From positions 1-14,148 of the forward strand of contig CAWUKT010000125.1 in the NCBI GenBank assembly GCA_963923035.1: DNA of 14,148 nucleotides. The letters run 5' to 3'. This DNA comes from CAWUKT01 sp963923035 (GTDB lineage: Bacteria > Bacteroidota > Bacteroidia > J057 > JADKCL01). Positions 1 to 5,500 of this stretch are shown here, piece by piece. Within the stretch, counting starts at the first letter, position 1. Every line of letters begins with the position of its first letter. The notes under the pieces were generated by a model. It worked only from the letters and a program-made list of their open reading frames with translations. It ran no database searches and was not told the origin of the DNA. The position numbers were made by a program, and so were the translations under genes.

Positions 1-54
1 ATCTGGACGCGCTCGGGACTTACACCCTAGAGTCATTGCCCATGCCGGGCACAC
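1..54 (-). mobile_element. 5' end of a group IIC (bacterial class C) self-splicing intron, cut by the window edge
   Basis: Read on the minus strand from position 54 leftwards, the sequence opens with GTGTGCCCGGCATGGG, then 11 bases, then GGGTGTAAGTCCC. From memory, this matches the start of domain I of class C group II introns such as the Oceanobacillus iheyensis intron, including the 11-base spacing between the two blocks. The opening GTGTG fits the GUGYG 5' splice-site consensus. The first intron base lies three bases beyond the foot of a perfect terminator hairpin (58-93). Class C introns characteristically insert just after intrinsic terminators, using the T-rich run as IBS1. The ribozyme body and any reverse transcriptase/maturase would lie to the left, outside the window, so completeness and activity cannot be judged. 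Confidence 0.85.
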
Positions 55-57
55 AAG

Positions 58-93
58 AAAAAGAAGCTGCCCCTTTTGAGACAGCTTCTTTTT
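58..93 (-). terminator. Intrinsic terminator, 12-bp perfect stem; insertion target of the group IIC intron
   Basis: Bases 58-69 (AAAAAGAAGCTG) are the exact reverse complement of 82-93, with a 12-base loop. On the minus strand the 3' arm ends in TTTTT followed by CTT, and then the intron begins at 54. The hairpin starts only 8 bases after a minus-strand stop codon at 101-103, as expected for the terminator of a minus-strand gene. The A-rich and T-rich flanks could also let it work in the plus direction. The intron interrupts the sequence right after the T run, so the termination signal itself is preserved. Confidence 0.85.
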
Positions 94-100
94 GATTTAA

Positions 101-250
101 TCAGAAGGGCATAACCCAACCGCAGGTGATCCGTAGATTCTCGTCATAAATCCACCCCAATACCACGCCCTTGATTTCGCTCTTTTTTATGTTAAAAGCA
201 CGCCTGGCCGAGACCTGGTCGTTCTGATCATTAATGGACGTATGTAATCT
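101..250 (-). pseudogene. Possible 3' remnant of a minus-strand gene of unknown function
   Basis: A minus-strand frame ends with a TGA at 103-101, eight bases before the terminator hairpin. It stays open back to an in-frame TAG at 322-320, about 72 codons, without any ATG except one three codons from the end. The last residues read plausibly as protein: ARRAFNIKKSEIKGVVLGW, then IYDENLRITCGWVMPF. I do not recognise the family. The upstream part of this frame runs antisense into the AT-rich gene starting at 268. The simplest reading is that the 5' part of the original gene was lost or replaced when that gene arrived. A chance open frame is the main alternative. The terminator placement argues for a real gene end but does not prove it. 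Confidence 0.4.
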
Positions 251-267
251 CTCAAAAGTATAATTAT

Positions 268-1122
268 ATGCCTTATACAATTGAAATGGTGAAAAGAGTT
301 GGCGGAATCCCCTATTGGGCTAATTGCGAAAGAGCAAATGGAGCTTCGGTAATGATTTTAAACGGAAATCTATTAGACACCGAAGAATTTGAAGTTGTTA
401 TATGGAAAGATGAAGAAAGAAACAGGGTAATTGGCGAAATTGTTCAAACCTTTGAGAATGCTAAAAGCATTCAGGAGTATTCCTCCGAGGAAGGGTTGGT
501 ACATTGTGAAAGGCTAACTGTCTTGAAAGATGGTATCCTTCAATTAGGACCCAAGTGGGTGTTTATTCCAACTTCAATCACCCAGGTGGTTGACTATTTA
601 ATTAGGAATGAAAGACTTTGGCAAAATGCACAAATATCGGTGACTAGTGAGCTAAGTAGTTTCGCATCTGCCCGCTGGTTTGGAGTCTCTTTTCCTTATG
701 CAATAAAAAAAGTACTAGAATCGGGGTTTTCAAGGGCAAGGTTTTTTTGCGAGAATAAACAAGATTTTTCCGGTGAAGGAGTAGTCGCAGAGATGTTAGT
801 GAATTTATATCAGGAGGAAGATCAGCTTATTGGCGTTGAGGTGTGGCAAGGTACAGATTTACAAGATTGGGTGTTCTATTGTCATGGCTATATGAATGAA
901 AAAGGAACTATATGGAGTCATTTTGACGGTGCCTACATAACATTCACGGATGAAGAGAAAACCCGTCTATTTTCCGAGAATAAGAAAATTAAATCTGGAG
1001 AAAATCACAAGCAATTTAGGCTAGATGGACAAATTCCCATAAAAGATATTTATGAGATCGCTTCCCGTTTTTTCCCATTAGATGGATTGGTTGACGAGTA
1101 TTTTTCTATGAGCGAATTATAA
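268..1122 (+). CDS. Hypothetical protein, AT-rich orphan gene
   Basis: This encodes a 284-residue soluble protein with no signal peptide or membrane segment. I do not recognise a family. It is rich in acidic and aromatic residues (for example EVWQGTDLQDWVFYCHGYM around residues 191-209) and looks like a mixed alpha/beta cytoplasmic protein. The ATG at 268 follows an A/T-rich stretch without a clear ribosome binding site; a second in-frame ATG at 286 is possible. The base composition is far lower in GC than the large genes to the right, for example 20 of 60 bases at 961-1020, which suggests recent acquisition. It converges on the nuclease-like gene with a 24-bp gap and no obvious terminator between them. 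Small accessory proteins of this kind are sometimes immunity or defence components, but nothing here shows that role. Confidence 0.8.
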   Translation: MPYTIEMVKRVGGIPYWANCERANGASVMILNGNLLDTEEFEVVIWKDEERNRVIGEIVQTFENAKSIQEYSSEEGLVHCERLTVLKDGILQLGPKWVFIPTSITQVVDYLIRNERLWQNAQISVTSELSSFASARWFGVSFPYAIKKVLESGFSRARFFCENKQDFSGEGVVAEMLVNLYQEEDQLIGVEVWQGTDLQDWVFYCHGYMNEKGTIWSHFDGAYITFTDEEKTRLFSENKKIKSGENHKQFRLDGQIPIKDIYEIASRFFPLDGLVDEYFSMSEL

Positions 1123-1146
1123 AACCATGACGCACATTCTGTTTGG

Positions 1147-2175
1147 TTATTCGTTTGATACCGCATCTTCCTTACTTCTTTTCATCAAAGCCAAAAACCG
1201 CTTTAGGCGGGCTTTCTTGCTCTTTTTCCCTCCTGGAGCTTCAAGATCAATTTCCTCTCCTCTTATCAAAGCCCACATCTCATCTGTAGAGTATCCATAA
1301 GGTTTGGCAACAAGTTCCTGAAACCATTTTTCCGCTTCAATATAATGGTTCTCCGGCCCCCACTCAGAAAGATCCATTGACCATAACTCCCCATGGCGAG
1401 CATAGTAGATGCCTATTCTATGAATGGGGGAAAGACTCTTATTTCCATTTATCCCCCCAATTCTGGCCAAAAGGCAATACCCAATTAATTGGTTCAAATA
1501 AGATCGCTGCAGGCTGTATTTCTTGGTCACCTTTATTTCTATGAGCATATCATCAACAATGATATCAGCATCTGCCCCACCTACCATGATTGACCCCGCC
1601 CCAAAGGTGGGATTCAGGATCAACCGGTCCTGGAAAGCAAATTTGGAATGATCAAAAATGCTCATCAACGATTTTAAGTCATCAACATCCATTGGACTGA
1701 ATATTCCAAATTTGGGGTCGTGGTAACCCGCTCTGAAAATGACATCCAGTTGGGCCATTAAAATGGCCTTTTTAACCAGCTCATCAGACAAGAACCCATC
1801 ATCCAAGAACTTTCGGTAACTTTCTTTAGCAGTCAATATTTCTTGGAGAACGATCTCTGAAAATTCCTTGCTGTCGATCAACTTTCCAGCATATAGCCTT
1901 GGTGGGCCGCTATTATTTTTGCCCTTTCCCCTAGTCAATCTGTTTACCACCGATTCTGCGACCCATTCTCCAGTAAATGCAGACGGAAAATGTCGCTCTA
2001 ATTCAAACCTTGCTAGATAATCAAATGCTGTTCCCACAACCCCACAATTTTTGGTCAAAGGTTGAGCAATAAGAGGTGGTTTTTCCTCTGGTGTTCCCGG
2101 ATTAGGAAATTGTAATTTCAATTGGTTTTTAAGTTCCCTGTATCTAGGATCATTCAAAATTCGGGTGAGGCTCAT
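1147..2175 (-). CDS. PD-(D/E)XK nuclease-like protein
   Basis: This is a 342-residue cytoplasmic protein. Residues 199-215 read GGADADIIVDDMLIEIK, the core of the PD-(D/E)XK nuclease fold. The putative metal-binding residues are D204 and E213-I-K215, followed by Q229 in a helix (LNQLIGYCLLA), the usual fourth motif position. An N-terminal helix around residues 48-60 (GTAFDYLARFELE) supplies an acidic residue (E58 or E60) of the kind found upstream of the core in this superfamily. The tail (residues 305-342) is charged and rich in lysine. The family predicts metal-dependent DNA or RNA cleavage; the substrate is unknown and no helicase or methylase partner is visible. The start ATG (2175-2173) overlaps by ATGA the stop of a 15-codon upstream frame. 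GC is lower than in the genes to the right. Alternatives include a catalytically active but non-defensive nuclease or a degenerate binding protein. Confidence 0.85.
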   Translation of the reverse strand: MSLTRILNDPRYRELKNQLKLQFPNPGTPEEKPPLIAQPLTKNCGVVGTAFDYLARFELERHFPSAFTGEWVAESVVNRLTRGKGKNNSGPPRLYAGKLIDSKEFSEIVLQEILTAKESYRKFLDDGFLSDELVKKAILMAQLDVIFRAGYHDPKFGIFSPMDVDDLKSLMSIFDHSKFAFQDRLILNPTFGAGSIMVGGADADIIVDDMLIEIKVTKKYSLQRSYLNQLIGYCLLARIGGINGNKSLSPIHRIGIYYARHGELWSMDLSEWGPENHYIEAEKWFQELVAKPYGYSTDEMWALIRGEEIDLEAPGGKKSKKARLKRFLALMKRSKEDAVSNE

Positions 2176-2219
2176 GATTTTTTCATTGCAAAGTTCATTC
2201 CAAAGTCACCTAGAACCAT
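2172..2219 (-). other. Possible 15-codon upstream reading frame overlapping the nuclease gene start
   Basis: On the minus strand an ATG at 2219-2217 opens MVLGDFGMNFAMKKS, and its TGA overlaps the ATG of the nuclease-like gene in an ATGA arrangement (2175-2172). The frame stays open for about 29 further codons upstream, back to a TGA at about 2306, but has no ATG there. Such overlaps can couple translation of two genes. The frame is too short to show coding character, so this may be chance. Confidence 0.25.
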
Positions 2220-2546
2220 CACATCAGAGTACAAAGTGTTCGATAAAAACAAACGAGAGGAGCCTTCCGATACTCGTCTCGCATTTACGTGGCGTTTGTC
2301 ATTTCAAGCCGTTGATTTTGGGCAGTATAGGCCGAAAATTGGGATAAAAAAGGGTGGATCGGGGTAGTACGACAACTTAGATTTTGATGCAAGACCCTTC
2401 GAGAAAGATCAAACCACCCAAGCCAACCACCAAAGTCCCCCCATCCCCCCAACCGTCTCAATTCCGACGTTAAGGCTACCCATTTCCCGCAACAAATCAC
2501 TACATTGAAGCTGCAGTCAATCTTCAATCGCGCAATAAAGAACATT
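2176..2546. other. 371-bp gap between divergent genes, with a C-rich tract
   Basis: This stretch separates the nuclease-like gene (minus) from the large protease (plus) and must hold promoters for both. I see no convincing copy of the Bacteroidota promoter (TTTG about 20 bases before TAnnTTTG) in either direction. From 2414 to 2454 the plus strand is strongly C-rich, with two runs of six C at 2437-2442 and 2445-2450. The minus strand therefore carries matching G runs that could form a quadruplex. Short open frames here look like chance. The GC shift between the accessory block and the rest occurs around this gap. Confidence 0.6.
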
Positions 2547-5500
2547 ATGAAAGGGCTATTTTCGACCATCCTACTGGGGATCTGTCTGGTGACATGTACC
2601 ACACTCCCCGCCCAGCAGTCCTACGACCTGCTGCTGAAGAACGAGCGCATTTCCCTGCCGGAAAATGCGGCGACCTTTGCCCAGGAATTCGCCCCACGGG
2701 CCTGGGAGGGGCGTTTTTACCTCATTGTCCAGTTCGACCGGGTGCCGGATCAGCAGGAGCAGGAACAGCTCAAGGCGCAGGACATCCGCCTCCTCGGATA
2801 CCTCCCCAAGAACGCCTACATCGCTTCGTTTCCCGTCGGGTTTGACCTCGCCCAGCTACTGCCCCTGGGCGCCCGGGCCTTCCTGTCGCCCGATCCCCGG
2901 GTCAAACTCGCCCAAGACCTGTACCAACTCCGCATCCCCGACCACGCCCGGGAAGGCGACCGGGTCAAACTCATGGTCAAGCCCTACAACGATGTGGACC
3001 CGCAAAGCGCCCGCCGCTGGTTGGCCCAGCGTTTCGAACTCGAAGGCGACCTCGCCGAGCCCCGCCTCATCCGCCTGGTGGGCACCACCGCCGAACTGAG
3101 CGTCCTCAAGGACATCCCTTTCATTGAATTCATCCAGGCGACCCCGCCTCCGCCCACCAAAGACGACTTTGAAGGCCGCAGCCTCCACCGCAGCAATGCG
3201 ATCAACACGGATTATGGGGCAGGTCGGCAGTACGATGGCAGCGGCATTGTCCTTGGCTTGGCGGACGATGGCCCTGTCGGTCCCCACATCGATTTTACGG
3301 GCCGTATGACCCAGCTCACGACCAGCGGTAGCGGCTCCCACGGGGACATGACCGCCGGGATATTGTGTGGCGCCGGCAACCGCGATCCCTGGATCCAGGG
3401 CCACGCCTCCGGGGCGGACATGTACTATTGGCAGATCAATGGCTACCCCCACGTCCTCGATGCGGTCAACCACTACAACAATTTCGGCATGACCATCACC
3501 TCGACCTCCTTTTCGCAGGGCTCGGGCGGGGTCTACAACAGCACCACCCAGCTCATCGACGAGCAGGTCTACGACAACCCGGAACTGATGCACGTATTCT
3601 CCGCTGGGAATGCCGGGACTTCGAACCATGGCTATGGAGCCGGATCGGGGTGGGGCAATATCACCGGTGGGCGGAAGGCTGGTAAGAGTGTCATCGCCTG
3701 TGGCAACCTCAATGATTCAGATGCGTTGGAAAACAGCAGTTCCCGAGGGCCTGCGGCCGATGGGCGGATCAAGCCGGACATTTGTGCGAATGGCGCGGGG
3801 CAGCTTTCGACCGCGGCGAACAATACAACGCAGACAGGAGGGGGAACTTCCGCCGCTGCGCCGAGTGTGGCGGGATGTATCGGGCAATTGTACCATGCCT
3901 ACAAGGACCTGAACGGGGGAAATGACCCGGAATCGCCCCTGATCAAGGCTTGTATCCTCAATACGGCTGAGGACCTCGGCCGCCCCGGCCCCGATTTTGA
4001 GCATGGATGGGGCCGAATCAATGCTTTGAGGGCGGTACGGGTGCTGGAAAACAATACCTATACTTCGGGCGTCATTTCTCAAGGCCAAACCAATACCCAC
4101 ACCTTTTCTGTGCCCGCGGGTACGCATGAGGTCCGCGCGATGGTGTATTGGCTGGATGTGGAGGGCAATCCGTCGGCCCAATTCTCCCTGGTCAACGACC
4201 TCAACATGACCCTGACCAATCATTCCAACCAGACATTTGATCCCTGGGTGCTTGACCATACCCCCGATGCCAACCTGCTGTCCGACAATGCTGTGCGGGG
4301 GCGGGATTCGGTGAACAATATGGAACAAGTCACCCTGACCAATCCTGCCGCCGGAACCTATACCGTCACCGTGGACGGATTCGCCGTTCCCCAGGGGCCT
4401 CAACGCTATTATGTGGTCTGGGAAAGCCGGGCCACAGGCGTCGAATTGACCTATCCGATTGGGGGCGAAGGCTTTGATCCGTCTGATACACAAAAGATTC
4501 GTTGGGACGCGCACGGACCGGTCGGGACCTTTACCCTGGAATACAGTACCAACAATGGCGCCAGCTGGACCATGATCTCATCGAACGTGAACAATAGCCG
4601 CCGCTACTTCAACTGGAATGTGCCGAATATAGTGACGGGTCAGGCCTTGATCCGAGTTTCGAACAATGGATCCAGTAGTCAGAGCCACGTCCCCTTTACC
4701 ATTGTTGACCGGACAACCAATATTTCAGTTGACTTTGCCTGCCCGGATTCGATTGGGTTGTCATGGGCAACAGTTTCCGGGGCAATTGGCTATGAGGTGA
4801 CGGGATTGGGATCCAAGTACATGGACTCGGTCACCACTGTCACGGGCACCTCGGCTGTCATTTACGGTTTCAATCCCTCCAACACCAATTGGTTCTCCGT
4901 CGCTGCCCTTACTCCCAACAACGGAAAAGGCCGCCGCGCCAATGCCATCAGCCACCAGGGGATCACCAACTGCACCATCGCTTTTGACATGTCCGCGGGC
5001 AATGTCACCAGTCCCCTTCCCGGAGGCGCCTCATTGTGTTCTGCGGGCGGATTGGTCCCGGTCACCATCAACTTCAACAATGACATTGGCCCCTCCGCGA
5101 CGAATATCCCGGTCAGTTACAGCATCAACAATGGTCCTCCCGTGAACGAAATCATTCCCGGTCCCATTGGTTCGGGCCAATCATTGACCTATACCTTCAC
5201 CCAGCAGGCCAACTTGAGCGCCAGCGGCACCTACAATTTTGCCATTTGGGTGGATTTGGGGGTAGACGGAAACTCTTGGAACGATACGGTTTATGTGACC
5301 AAAGAAGTCGGTTCGGTCTTCAACCTGCCCTTGGCCGACGACTTCGAATCCTACAACAACTGTGGAACGAGCAGCAATTGTGGGACGACGATTTGTCCGT
5401 TGGGCAATGGTTGGACCAATGCAGTCAACGGGACAGAAGACGATATCGATTGGCGGGTGGATGAAGGGGGAACGCCTTCCAATGGAACGGGCCCCAGTGT

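Noticed and set aside
3..95. Plus-strand open frame at the left edge running through the hairpin to a TGA at 93-95
   Set aside because: It passes through the intron start and the terminator stem, both of which are better explained on the minus strand, and it has no start in the window.
2414..2454. G-quadruplex-like G runs on the minus strand as a regulatory element
   Set aside because: The runs are real but uneven, and nothing ties them to either neighbouring promoter; they are recorded only as part of the gap description.
2505..2546. TTG-initiated N-terminal extension of the S8 protease
   Set aside because: It would place 14 extra residues before a complete signal peptide that starts at the ATG at 2547.
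2285..2602. Minus-strand 105-codon open frame across the gap and into the protease start
   Set aside because: It overlaps the signal peptide region of the S8 protease, has low-complexity G/W-rich content from the C-rich tract, and shows no recognisable protein character.
2547..2612. Lipoprotein signal (cysteine at residue 17) in the S8 protease
   Set aside because: The sequence before the cysteine is L-V-T-C, with T rather than G, A or S at -1, and a normal signal peptidase I site (LPA/QQ) follows; the protein also has a T9SS sorting domain.
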